Notes: generated by a model not told the origin, from the letters alone. Shown: positions 13,431-24,259, numbered from the stretch's first letter. The stretch: 64,000 nucleotides of DNA from Hirsutella rhossiliensis (GCF_020360975.1 NW_025408669.1:3658001-3722000), one strand, 5' to 3'. A program made the numbers and translations.

Positions 13431-14455
13431 ATGGACCAGCAGAGTGAGAGCCCAAGTCTCCAGCAGCAATGGATTGACCAACGCATTCAAGAAGCGGTCA
13501 ATGCGACTCTCAGCCCTCTACAGGACCAACTTTCCTTGCTGATGGAGCAACTCGGGCGAGCGCAGCCGCAGAGCGCCGACTTGCAATCGCCGCCAGTGGC
13601 ACGAGGATTGGGCGAGAGCACGCCTGGCTTGGGCACGCCCTCTCAAAACCTGCGGTACTGGAATGCGGAAACCGTTGCCCAACCCACCCAAGTATGACGG
13701 CTCACGGAAGAGCTACTCCGCCTGGGCCAGGCAGATGCGAGACAAGCTGGACCTTGATGCACACTACTACAGTGGAAATCGCGAACTTTGGTACCTCATC
13801 AACTCATGTTTGGACGAGCGACCACAGCAAGTGGTCGCTACCTTTTACGCCGCGGGAGGCCCTGGGGTAGCTACGACCCCAAGAGTTCATGCGATACCTC
13901 GACCGAACCTACCAGGACAGCAACATCCAATCCCGCGCTGCTGCCACGCTGAGAACTATGCGGCAGCGCGAAGACCAACCTCTCGCGTCCTTCCTTCCCC
14001 GATTCGAACAGGCATTAGCTGAAGCCGGGGGAGCAGACTGGCCGGACAGTGCAAAGATCGTATTTCTAGAGAACGCAATAAATGCACGCCTCCAAGAGAG
14101 TTTGGTCACAGCCGTCCTACCCGACGACTACCAGGGATGGCTTGCGAGAGTTCAGGAAATTGCGGGCAGATTGGAGACTGAAACCCGGTAGGCAGCCGAC
14201 GTCGACTGAGCGGACGCCTCAACAGCTACCAAGGCAACGACCCAGGAGGAACCGGAGGACCCCGACGGAGATGTTAAGATGACGGACATCAACCGTATTG
14301 GCCACGAGTCGAAGGGTCGTCGACATGTCGATAAGAAGCCGAAGGATGAGCGCCGCTGCTATCGCTGTGGTCGGACGGATCATCTTATCGTGGACTGCCC
14401 AGCCCAGGTGGTCTTTCCTGGCGAAGGAAGCAACAGCGACCTAAAGCTGCGCGCA
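13431..14455 (+). pseudogene. Chromovirus gag (frameshifted)
   Basis: Begins MDQQSESPSLQQQ and continues through the capsid-like segment (YDGSRKSYSAWARQMRDKL; FLPRFEQALAEAGGADWP) to a zinc knuckle CYRCGRTDHLIVDC (CX2CX4HX4C, 14357-14398). The reading frame changes near 13660 and again near 13880, and stop codons follow 14188. The knuckle is intact. As read it cannot make full Gag, unless the shifts are sequence errors. Confidence 0.85.
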
Positions 14456-14599
14456 TGAAGAAGCCCGATGCCGCAGATGATTCGGAATCAACCGCAGCAT
14501 CCAGTGAGGACGAGTCGGCGGAAAAGACTAGCCCCGGGGCGAAAGCGGGCGCCGGGGCCTGCAAAGGCAGACATCCGGGACTGGGAAGCGTTCAAGCCA

Positions 14600-17500
14600 C
14601 GAATGAATAGTCGGACTGTATTAGTCAACGCGCGGGTAAACCGAGGCTATCGAATACGCGCCCTTGTCGACTGTGGATGTGACTGCTATGCCGTGATCGA
14701 CGAAGCCCTTGTTCGGAAGCTGCGGATACCCTTCGTCGACTCGAAACCACGAGAAATTGGGGGATTCTCAGAGTCAGCGAAGAGTGTCATATCCCCAGGG
14801 TCGGGGCTGTTGTGGTCGAGACAGCTGGATTTGACGAACGTGTCTTTGCATACGTGATCCCAAGCCTGGGCCAGGACATGTTCCTCGGCCGGCCTTGGAT
14901 GGAGAGAAATCACGTCGTGTACGATGCTGCCAAGCAGCGAATGTACCATGGGAGGGCAGGTGTGACGATACGCCTCATTGGGCAGGAAGAGCCCGCCAAG
15001 ATACGCGCGATTCGAAGCGCAAGACTCGTGTCGGCAGCCGTATTCACGGCGGAGTGTCGACGCGCAAAGAGACGCAAGAAGTGCAACGCGATCTCGATTC
15101 ATGCAATCAGTTTGTCGGATATAGAGGGCGCTTCAGCCGAAGCCGCCAGTCGATCCGAGCGAGAAGGTCCCGGCAGAAGTGCTGAAAGAATTCCGCGACC
15201 TATTCTCACCAGGAGAGGCAATGAAGCTGCCGCCACATCGACCGGGTGTGGATCATGAAGTCAACCTGCAGCCTGACAAGAACGGCAACGAGCCACCCTT
15301 CCGTGGGGCCCACTCTACAACATGTCACGAGAAGAGCTGTTGGTCTTGCGAAAGACCCTGAAAGACCTGCTGGACAGAGGATTCATCCGAGCGAGTAGCT
15401 CAGCGGCTGCCGCGCCGGTGCTGTTCGTGCGGAAGCCGAATGGAGGGCTGCGATTTTGTTGCGACTACCGAGCGCTGAATGCAATCACCAAGCGCGACCG
15501 ATACCCACTGCCCCTCATCGCGGAGACCCTGCAGAATCTGGCCAAGGCTAAGTGGTTCACCAAGTTGGACGTGGTGGCCGCTTTCCATAAGATCCGCATG
15601 GCTCCGGGACATGAGGAAAGACTGCATTTCGCACGAGGTTTGGGCTCTACGAGTGGCTCGTGTGCCCTTTCGGCCTGAGCGGCGCCCCGGCATCATTCCA
15701 ACGATACATGAACAGTGTATTGCGCGAATGGCTGGACGACTTTGTCACAGCGTACCTGGATGATGTACTGATCTACTCGAGCGGTTCGAAGGCGGATCAT
15801 GAGGCTAAGGTGCGACGAGTTCTCCAAGCACTCGCCGACGCTGGGCTGCACCTAGACCCAGCGAAGTGCGAGTTTTCGGTACAAGAGGTCAAATACCTTG
15901 GGTTCATCGTCAACGCAGGAAAGGAATCGCCTGCGACCCCGAAAAGCAGCGCGCCATCCGCGAATGGGAGGCCCCGACCACGGTGAAGGTGTCAGAAGCT
16001 TTCTGGGCTTCGCCAACTATTACCGGATCTTCATCCCCGACTATGCCAAGATCACGCAGTCTCTGGATGCCCTGCTTAAGAAAGGAACTGCCTTTCATTG
16101 GGGACGAGCGGAGAACGAGGCGTTTCAGGAGCTGAAGCGACGATTTTGCGAGTCACCGGTGCTCAAGCAGTGGGACCCGAGCCTCCCGACCTTTTTGGAG
16201 ACGGATTGCTCAGGCTACGCATTGGGAGGCGTCCTGTCGCAGGAAGGCCCAGATGGACGTCGACACGCATGCGCCTTCTTCTCGAAGCGACTTTCGCCAG
16301 CGGAGTACAACTATCCCATTCACGACAAGGAGATGCTTGCCATCATGAGATGTCTCGACAACTGGAACGCCGAACTTAGGAGCTGCGGCCCATTTACAAT
16401 CCTTACCGATCACCGCAACCTGGAGTATTTCGCGACACGCCAGAAGCTCACGGAACGGCAGAGCCGTTGGGCAGCCGAATTGTCCCAGTTCGACTTCAAG
16501 CTCGAGTATCGACCGGGAAGCGAGGCTGTCGTGCCTGATGCGTTGTCCCGCCGTGAACAAGACAAGCCACAGGGCATTGACGACGAGCGGGAACAAGGAA
16601 GAATGATACAGTTGATACCGGATAGTGCCATTCCATCATCGACAAGAGCATGTATCAACGCGATGAGTTCTGACTGTTCAGAGGCATCCACCCTGCCGAA
16701 GATGAAGGTCTTCGAGGTAGCGGACCTGCAGCAACTCTGGGACGAAACGGTGGCGAAGGACTCGATATTCCGGGCAGCCTATAAGGCAGTCCGCGATCGC
16801 GAGCGTGCCTTCCCGCCCTCGCTGGGCCTGAAGATCCAGATTTCAGAATGTGCGATCGACGCAGGCAAAGGCTGACATTCAGAGACCGTATTTGGGTGCC
16901 GGGTGATCCGGAGAGGAGGGTAACCAGGAGGAAGCTGAGAAAGACCAGTTGAGAACCCGCATTGTGCAGCAGTCGCATGACTCTGTTGCGACCGGTCATC
17001 CCGGCAGGAAGGTACGCTGGCTATTGTGGCTCGGCGATTCTACTGGCCTGGGCAGTCCCAGCTGGTTCGCCGGTACGTAGCCAATTGCGACACCTGCGGC
17101 AGAGCACACATCTGGCGCCAGTCGAAAAGGATTTCTCAAGCCTCTGCCGATTCCAGATCGACCCCGAAGCCATTTGTCCATGGACTTCATCACAGATCTG
17201 CCGCCTACTGGACCGAGCAAGGCAAGGTACCTGTGGGTGATTGTGGACAGACTGACAAAGGCTGTGACCCTCGAGGTGATGGACAACATGGAAGCTGAGC
17301 CGTGTGCAAACCGTTTTCTCCAGTGTCATTACCGATTTCACGGAATGCCACGGTCCATCGTCAGCGACCGCGGGAGCAACTGGCTAAGTAGGTTCTGGAA
17401 GAGGTTCTGCCGTCTTGCAGGTGTCACGCAGAAATTGAGCACGGCCTATCATCCTCAGACGGACGGAGGGCCAGAGAGAATGAACCAGGAGATCGAGGCC

Positions 17501-18240
17501 TACCTGAGAGCCTACGTGTCGTACGTGCAGGACGACTGGGAGAACTGCTCCCTGCCGCGCAGCTGGCACTCAACAATCGTGAATCCGCAGCGACCAAGAT
17601 CAGCCCCTTTTTCGCTGAGCATGGTTACCACGTCGATCCCATCAGCGTCGAGGAATCGGAAGAGCCACCGAGGCATAGAGAGGAAAGCAGAGCTGATAGC
17701 CTACTCAGTCGCCTGCAGGAGGTCAATGAGTACATGCAAGCAGTGATGGCCTCCTCACAGCAACAACAAGAAGAGGCTGCCAACGCAAAGCGACAGCCTG
17801 CGGAGCGATTTGAAGTTGGTGACAAGGTGTGGCTCTCGATGGCAAACTACAGATCGCCACGACCGTGCAAGAAGCTCGACTGGCTGCATCACAAGTACAC
17901 AGTCACGAAGGTAATTAGTTCGCACGTTGTTGAGCTCGATGTTCGTGGCTCAATTTACCCGCGATTTCATGTTGACCTTTGCGGCGGGCGCATCAAGATC
18001 CGGCTCCTGGCCAAAGGTAGATGACGCACAGCCACCACCGGTACAAGATGAGTCCGGCACGGATCTGTGGGATGTCGACGAGATCCTCTGCGCGAGATGG
18101 AAGAAGCGCGGACGAGGAATTCAGGCAAGCACTAGTGCGATGGACGGGCTACGCAGAGCCGACTTGGGAGCCAGTTGAGTGGTTGCAAGGAACAATTGCG
18201 ATGAAGGCATTCGAGGACAAGTACGGGCCAATCAAGACCG
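14600..18240 (+). pseudogene. Chromovirus pol: PR-RT-RH-IN-chromodomain (frameshifted)
   Basis: Domains in order: aspartic protease (ALVDCGCDC, active triad D-C-G at 14669-14677 instead of DSG/DTG); reverse transcriptase ([21 protein letters not shown], then [10 protein letters not shown] at 15753); RNase H (FLETDCSGYALGGVLSQ, DHRNLEYF, PDALSR); integrase (CDTCGRAH, MDFITDLP, IVSDRGSNW, NQEIEAYL); and a C-terminal chromodomain (ALVRWTGYAEPTWEPVEWLQ, about 18120-18240). At least five frame changes occur, for example near 15620, 15920 and 15990. Several look like the loss of one base in a short run. The catalytic residues of RT and integrase remain visible. Confidence 0.9.
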
Positions 18241-18308
18241 ATGATGGCCCTAGGAGAGGTACGAGACGCTGGCAGGAACGCAAGAACCCCGCAGACGCCG
18301 ACCTGGTC

Positions 18309-18327
18309 GGAGGGGACAAGGGGGTAA
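18309..18327 (+). other. Polypurine tract
   Basis: A purine-rich run (GGAGGGGACAAGGGGGTAA) abuts the right LTR, where plus-strand DNA synthesis is primed. Confidence 0.75.
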
Positions 18328-18560
18328 TGTCACGGCTGTGCCCGGCTGGTGAACCCGGTTGTACCGGGTCCGGTGGGTCGTGCTCCGGTGGCAACACCGG
18401 CCGCTCCGCGGACCCAGAAGCTGCGAGAACATTCCGAGAAGGGCAATATAAGCTCGCACTCGAGGCTACGCCTCGAGTTCAGCTTCTTTTCCTCCTTAGC
18501 TCTAGATAGACAACACCTAGGCACCTGCTTGTTGAATAAACTCCGGGCCAGCCTTTCACA
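18328..18560 (+). repeat. Right LTR (233 bp)
   Basis: Matches the left LTR except for one G/A substitution and three length changes in short runs (GGG/GG, CCCC/CC, TTT/TTTT). Both LTRs keep the TG...CA ends. Confidence 0.95.
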
Positions 18561-18565
18561 CATGC
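18561..18565. repeat. Target-site duplication CATGC, right copy
   Basis: Second copy of the 5-bp duplication. Counting it only once rejoins the transporter codons in frame (PSM to LLGP). Confidence 0.95.
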
Positions 18566-19095
18566 TACTCGGTCCTTGCGTTACCGCCATAGGCGAAGGC
18601 CTCATGACGACGTTTACGCCCGCCACCGACTCCTCGCACTGGATTGCGTACCAGTTCCTCGTTGGTTTTGGCCTCGGCCTTGGAATGCAAACTGCTAGCC
18701 TGGCTGCGCAGACAACCCTGCCAAAGGAGGACATCCCCACAGGTGTCTCGATAACCTTCTTTGCGCAGCAGCTAGGCGGTGCAATATTCGTCTCCGTCGG
18801 ACAAACTATCCTGAGCGGCCTCCTCGTGGACAAGCTTGCTCACCTGCCTGGGCTAGACCCTGAGGTCATTGTTCGAACTGGCGCCACCGACCTGCACCGT
18901 GTCGTCTCCGCCCGTTACTTGCCGGTTGTTGTAAGCGCATACAACCATGCGTGCACCAGAATATTCTTTGCCGCCCTCGCTCTGGCCTTTGCCCAGCTGC
19001 TCTGCGCGTGCTGCGTGGAGTGGCGGAGCATCAAGAAAGGGGCCCAGGGCACACAGGCTCGAGGTTCGGCGGTCAACGACCCATCGCCCAAGTAA

Positions 19096-19482
19096 CGGCC
19101 TTGCACCGATTTCATGCGTCAGGAGTGTACGGGTTAAAAGGAGGCGTTTTTGGAGGTCGGGACAAGGAAGAGTATTAGAATCGTGACAATGGCACCGCTC
19201 CGCTCAGTCAGCGAGTCCGTAGGACTGCAATGTATATAGAAACCCGCTCAATAGAAATTAACCTCCAGTACGGAGCTTGGATTGAAGCAGCATATTGCCT
19301 GTCAGCGCGCGCGAGGGGCGGCTGGTGAGCTGCGTGACCGAGGTACGGAGGCCTTCGTCTCCTGGCCTGTACCATCAGCTGGTAACTTAATTAATTATCA
19401 AGTGCCTTCAAGGTTTAAGCATAGGCGGGGCTTAGTCATCAATCCACTCACAGGGGCGTCATCAACTATTGGCAATAGCTGG
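19096..19482. other. Space between transporter end and second mobile element
   Basis: Non-coding, with short AT-rich stretches (TTAATTAATTA near 19390). It should include the 3' untranslated region of the transporter gene. No gene was seen. Confidence 0.4.
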
Positions 19483-19494
19483 TGTCACAGGTCC
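19483..19494 (+). repeat. Left terminal inverted repeat (12 bp)
   Basis: TGTCACAGGTCC, followed within 50 bp by the palindrome-like CGGTAATCGGATTACCG. Confidence 0.6.
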
Positions 19495-19622
19495 CGGGGC
19501 CGGCTGACCGGTCATCCGGTAATCGGATTACCGCCCCGCCCCACGCAAAACCATGTCGTTTTCGAAGGTTCGTCCCTGCGGGGCTGGCGTTTTCTTAGTC
19601 GGATTACCGCCATCGGACGGCA

Positions 19623-19669
19623 AAATCGAAGGTCCACGCCCGCGGGGCCCTGCGCGAGACCTTCGATTT
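19623..19669. repeat. 12-bp inverted repeat (hairpin) upstream of the recombinase
   Basis: AAATCGAAGGTC and GACCTTCGATTT form a perfect 12-bp stem with a 23-nt GC-rich loop, about 100 bp before the proposed start codon. It could be a binding site or fold in the leader; the function is unknown. Confidence 0.65.
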
Positions 19670-19764
19670 CGGTCTCGCTCACGCGCGTTGCGCTCCACCT
19701 CCCTCCTCCCACCTCCTCCACCACCTCCTCCATTGCCACCGTCGCGACGGCGACCGCCTGCACC

Positions 19765-22503
19765 ATGTCGAACGCGATAGAGGATCCCCGGGTCAGGGCG
19801 GCCATTGAGCACTACCTGTTAGATCTGGAGAACACCCAGCCGAAGAATACGAAGCGAAATTATCGTCCCAAGCAGGAAGAATGGAAGGCAAGCCCGCATG
19901 CGCGCCCTGCAATCTTCATGTAGATCCATGCATTGACCGCCTCACAGGAGTGGTGTCAAGCCAACTGGCCTGCGATCCCGGACGTTTGGCCGGCCTCGGT
20001 ACCACAGGGCCAACAGCTACCGGGAGACCTGGTCGATGAAGGAAAGCTCTTGCTCTTCATGAAGGAGGTAGTGGCATCACGTCCTCCAAAGAAAGGAAAG
20101 AGGGTCGCCGATGAAAGAAAACGACACCTCGAGGCTCAGGAAGCCAAGAGGGCCGTGAAAAGACGCAGAGCACCATCAGGTAACAGATGTTGATCACGGG
20201 ATGTGGTCGTCGGACTGAGCCAGCCCATCATACTAACACCCAGCTTCCCCCAGCAGATACCATCGTTGTAGGCGGCGGAGGTAGCGAATACGAGTCAGAC
20301 TCCGACTTGGAGTTGTATGAGTCCACGCTCAAACTACAGTATAATACTGTACGGGGCTACGTCTCGGCCATACAGAAGCTTTACGACGAGCAGAAGAGCC
20401 GGGAGTCAATCCTGCGGCCCGGCCACAGGAGTGGCACTGAAGGCGCTCAAACGCAGCATTCTTGCAACGACTTGGAGCCGGAAGAGGAAGGAATACATGG
20501 ACAGGGGAGTTGGAACTCTGAGAGATGTGTATGCGCCGGCGCAGATACCCGACCACACCAACGTGGCATGGTCCGAGAGAGAGATCGCCTGCGCCCTGAG
20601 GACGCAGGTGGACTTTCTGCTCGGGAACCACATGCTGCTGCGGTCCGGCAACCGCCTGCCGATGGAGTTGGCAGACTGCTTTCCCTGGACTTACCCAACG
20701 AGGGCTTCAAGGCCCAGGGTATACCACGAAGGCGCTGGTTGTCGTGATGAACTGTGGGAAGACCAACCAGCACGGCCGCATGGAGTATGGATCTGCTTTG
20801 CGGCATCGAGATCCGCGGTCTTGTCTCATCGGCGCCCTCGCGTTCTGGCTTTTCTGGCGCTGGCAGGTAGAAAAGGCGGAAAGGTTTCCCGTCTTCCAAA
20901 GAAGCGAAGACTGGTATGAAACGAAGGTGCTCCGCCGATCGGCGAAGGAGCCTCAAGGTAAGCGTGATGGCATTCACCGGAATCCCATAACTCAGAGGTG
21001 CATCGACCCTTTCACTCACCGAATATACAGCTCCGTTGTCGGGCCAGACTGCCCGAGAATGGACGTCCAGGTTCTACAAGAAGGCCGGGATCAAGGTCTC
21101 CAAGGTCAGCCACGCGCCTAGAGTGGCCGCGACGCAAAACGCCGACATGGCCGGAGTGGATGAAGGCCAGGCATGTCATCTGCCCTAGGCAAGCCGCCAA
21201 CCCCCTGGCCTGGGCTGACCCGAACTATACAGATCCGCCGAGCCGGTCGTTGGAATAACGGAGACCAAATGACCGGCTGCTATCTGACTTCCTGCCTTTC
21301 GAATTCATGAGGCCGTGGCCGACTTTGACCCTGAATGGTCGGGGTCTTATTTCGTGCCCGGGCCACCGTGAGGCCGCCTGTGGTGCTACTCGTGCAGGTC
21401 TGGCCTCAACTCGACAAATGGAAAGAGGCCCACAGTAGCCCTTTCTCAGATCTCGGGTGGAGCAGAACATGGCCGCCGGCGCCTTCTTGGAACTCCTGGA
21501 GTGGCTTCGAGAGGTGCTCCTGCAGGACGCTGTCTTCCTTCGCGAGTCCTACCCCGACCATCCTATCTTTCAGGATCCGGTCTTCTCTTGCCCCGAGTTT
21601 GAAGCGTTCGCCAGCAAAGTTCAAGACACATGCACACGGGACCACGAAGACAGCCATACCACGGTCATTCAAAAGCGATCCCGGTGGTTGCGGAGAAGCT
21701 GCGCACAGTACTGACTCAACAGGTCGCAGCCGAGCAGTTAGCTGAGCGAAGACATCTAGACCTTTTGGGGGCTTCTTACGAACTATGCACAAAGTTGGAT
21801 GAGTTTGCGCAGGCGACCTACACCGTCACCTTCAGCCCCGGCCAAGGTGCTGCAGGTCAACATGCGGAGATCGCGGAGCTCATCAACAGAGGCGCCGCGC
21901 TCCACGAGAGACGGTCCTCAGGTCCGAGATAGGCCCTTCGCAAGCGGGCGGTCCGACATACGCTCCGCTCTCTCTAGAGCAGCAGCAGGGAATGGTGCAA
22001 GCGGGCCAGGGGCAAGCCCCCCAGGGAAGAGCGCATGGCGAGCCGCCTGGGCCGCGCGAACCTCCGAGCTTCAAGCTCCCCGTTCTGTCAAATCTGTACA
22101 GGAGCTGCTGCGTCTCTGGCGGCAGGGCTGGGGCGAAATGCCTTCTGTGGATTCTCTTGAGCGAGACTGGGGTGCTCGATGGCGGCCATCTGCAGAGAAG
22201 AATTACCTTTCCACGCGCAAGATCATCGTCGATGAGGTTCGGAGGCGGGCCCAGTCGGACGGCTTAACTGAAGATATCGTGGCGAGGCAAATGGACGAAG
22301 AACGTGGACCCAGCTCTTTGGATAAGTTGTTCAAGGCCATCCGAAAGGACAGGCAAGGCGAAAAGGGACACAAACGTGCGTCGGGCAATTCAACGTCGGT
22401 GGTAGCGAAAAGTCGATGGCGCAGTGATTTTGAACACCCGTCTGATAGAATGACCGAGGACCTTGGCGGCGAAAGTGCCCCCAGGCCGTCAGGGGGCCTG
22501 TAG
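19765..22503 (+). pseudogene. Crypton-like tyrosine recombinase (Ndc10_II / GCR1_C)
   Basis: Start MSNAIEDPRVRA lies in a good context (CACCATG). The N-terminal part (NTKRNYRPKQEEWK) and TVRGYVSAIQKLYDEQKS match Crypton-type proteins. Recombinase residues are seen as an HxxR pair in SHAPRVAATQNADM (H codon 21111, R codon 21120) and a likely catalytic tyrosine in MTGCYLTSLP (21281). The C terminus (LLRLWRQGWGEMPSVDSLERDWG..RW) is GCR1_C-like. Introns are needed at 19888-19947 and 21171-21232, both GC-AG, and near 20179-20260. Frame changes near 20410-20430 and near 21310 break the gene as sequenced. It would act on DNA in the nucleus if intact. Confidence 0.75.
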
Positions 22504-22791
22504 ACAGGGTATGCATCCGCTAAGCGTCGCTGTAGCTCCAGTGCGTCAAGGCTAGAAAATGCTTCAAATCACCGCAACCTCGCAACCGACAGGATGTAGG
22601 ACCTTAGACAGGGTGCATTCTGATCGCACAAACGCAGGCTATCCAGTCGAACTGGTTTTCTCGTCGTCGGTCCCGGCTTTCGCGCTTTATGGCGCTCCGA
22701 AGATGACATCAACCCGGCAGAGGTGATGTCAAGGGCAAGCGGGTAATCGGCGGTAATCTGCGGGGTAATCCGCTGACCGCCCACCAAAGCC

Positions 22792-22803
22792 GGACCTGTG
22801 ACA
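22792..22803 (-). repeat. Right terminal inverted repeat (12 bp)
   Basis: GGACCTGTGACA is the exact reverse complement of the left end. It is preceded by three GGTAATC-type words within 60 bp. Confidence 0.6.
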
Positions 22804-22964
22804 TCCACTTGATGTCGCGGGGCATCTCAACCGCGGTCCTCTCAACATCGACCGCCGCAGCAACCCTTGGCGCCCATCACTGCGCAAATTCTCTCGGGCG
22901 CGTCTGCCTAAGACCCTGTCTCGCGAGCCCGCAAGAGCCGCCCGCCCGGCCTCTCACGGGCACC

Positions 22965-24259
22965 ATGGCTGCTGCTGCGAGCGCCAACCCCCTCATCTCG
23001 GGCCAGAAGAGCTCCCAGCTCCAGACCGTCCTCCACCCCCTTGTCCTGCTCGCCATTTCCGACTATATCACGCGCCACACTCTGCGCGAGCAGCAGGGGC
23101 CGATAATCGGGGCCCTCCTCGGCCAGCAGAATGGACGCGAAATCACCATTGAACATGTGTTTGAATGCCACACTCGCTCGGCGCCAGAGGTCGAGGGAGG
23201 CTACCTGCTGGATGCTCCCAAGTTTGGGGCGAGGCTCGAGCAAAGTCGGTGGCGCTGCGATTTCATGGCAGAGCCTCAAATGCTGATGTTGAAGCAGTGG
23301 TCACGGTTCACAAGGAGCGACGCCTAGAACTCGTCGGCTGGTACACTCTTCTCCCAGTCTCGGGCCCGACGCTTTCCATCTTGCCCATCCACAGCCAGAT
23401 CGTCGAGGGATGGAACGAGTCGGCCATCCTGCTCGGATTCCACCCGGAGGAAGCCCTCAACCACTCTGTCGGCGGCAAGCTTCCCCTCACGATATACGAG
23501 AGCAGCTACGAAGTCGACGACATCAAAAACGACCAAGATGGCGAGGATAAGAAGATGGACGACGGCGAACCCGCCCTCAGGCTCAAGTTCCGCGAGGTCC
23601 CCTACTCGGTCGAGACGGACGAGACGGAGATGATTAGCATGAACTATGTGGCCGGCGGCGGCGGGGGTGCCTCGGCAGCGGCGGCTAAAGACGAGCGGCT
23701 GTCGCGCTCTGTGGAGTCAAATGGCAAAGGCAAGCGCAGATTGGTGGAGAGCGGCATCGAGGAGACCAAGCGCCAGGCGCAGCAGGACGCCGACGACGTG
23801 CTCACGCGCGAGGAGGAGGAGATCGTGGCCTCCCTCACCGCCAAGGCAAACGCCATCAAGATGCTGCACTCGCGGATCCGCCTCCTCGCCACCTACCTGG
23901 AGCGGCTACCGCCCTCGTTTGTCAACGGCGAGCATAGCGACGCCGACAGAATGGAAACGGACAATACGGTCCCGTCCATGACGATACTGCGACAGATCCA
24001 GGCGCTTGTCGGCCGCCTGGACCTCGTCATCCCCTCGGACAAGGAAGCCTTTGACAGAGAGACACTCCAGCAGTCAAACGACGTGCACCTCTTTGAGCTC
24101 CTCAATACCGTCATGCAGAACCTCAGCCAGGCTCGTGACGTGGGCAAGAAGTCGAGCATTGTCGAGTCGTCAAAGCTCAACACCCGGCGGCCGACGGCGG
24201 ACGCGTTTCCGGGGGGCTCGCCGTACAGCTTGGCTGGCTCGGGCGACATTTTCATCTAA
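22965..24259 (+). CDS. csnF: COP9 signalosome subunit 6
   Basis: MPN-domain subunit of the COP9 signalosome, the nuclear complex that removes Nedd8 from cullins; a structural rather than catalytic subunit in known complexes. Exons 22965-23244 and 23295-24259 give 414 residues; the 50-nt intron joins ARLEQ to TVVTVHKERR. The MPN domain covers about residues 20-160 (HPLVLLAISDYITRHT, GPIIGALLGQQNGREI, LELVGWYT). The JAMM zinc ligands are not formed, as in other CSN6 proteins. The C-terminal helical region (ILRQIQALVGRLDLVIPSD) matches the MitMem_reg segment. The start at 22965 has a strong context (CACCATGG). The gene begins about 160 bp after the recombinase element, so its promoter may lie partly inside it. 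Confidence 0.93.

Larger units (their letters stand above)
13148..18560 (+). mobile_element. Ty3/gypsy chromovirus LTR retrotransposon
   Basis: A complete 5413-bp element with two LTRs, a 5-bp target duplication (CATGC), a primer site directly after the left LTR and a purine tract before the right LTR. Domain order is gag with zinc knuckle, protease, reverse transcriptase, RNase H, integrase, chromodomain, which defines a Ty3/gypsy chromovirus. It lies in the same orientation as the transporter gene it interrupts. The LTRs differ at only four places (one substitution, three small indels), which suggests a young insertion. The coding part nevertheless contains several single-base frameshifts. 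No RIP-type damage is seen. Inference: an active or recently active family exists in the genome. Confidence 0.95.
11705..19095 (+). pseudogene. MFS transporter (DHA2 type) split by a retrotransposon
   Basis: Plasma-membrane drug:H+ antiporter-like protein of the 14-helix DHA2 group. Exons: 11705-12416, 12472-12957, and a third split into 13016-13147 and 18566-19095 by the chromovirus. Family motifs include [20 protein letters not shown] in the first helix, [20 protein letters not shown], and SVAGPLIGGAF near helix 5. Without the element and one copy of its 5-bp target duplication, the exon reads in frame across the junction and the protein would have 619 residues, so the insertion is the only lesion seen. 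As it stands, the product would lose its last helices and read into LTR sequence. The start is uncertain; later ATGs at 11744 and 11876 are also possible. Confidence 0.85.
19483..22803 (+). mobile_element. Crypton-like tyrosine-recombinase element with inverted ends
   Basis: A 3321-bp segment bounded by perfect 12-bp inverted repeats TGTCACAGGTCC / GGACCTGTGACA. Inside each end lie several GGTAATC/GATTACC words, partly aligned in the two ends, so the inverted similarity extends imperfectly for about 60 bp. The single gene inside codes for a protein with Ndc10_II-type tyrosine recombinase features and a GCR1_C-type C terminus, the combination known from fungal Cryptons. Known Cryptons lack terminal inverted repeats, so the boundary assignment is an inference. 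No target duplication was recognised. The right end is about 160 bp upstream of the CSN6 start codon. Confidence 0.6.

Noticed and set aside
19483..22803. Reading the recombinase element as a Starship with a DUF3435 captain
   Set aside because: The protein matches the Ndc10_II/GCR1_C layout rather than DUF3435, the element is only 3.3 kb, and it has no cargo.
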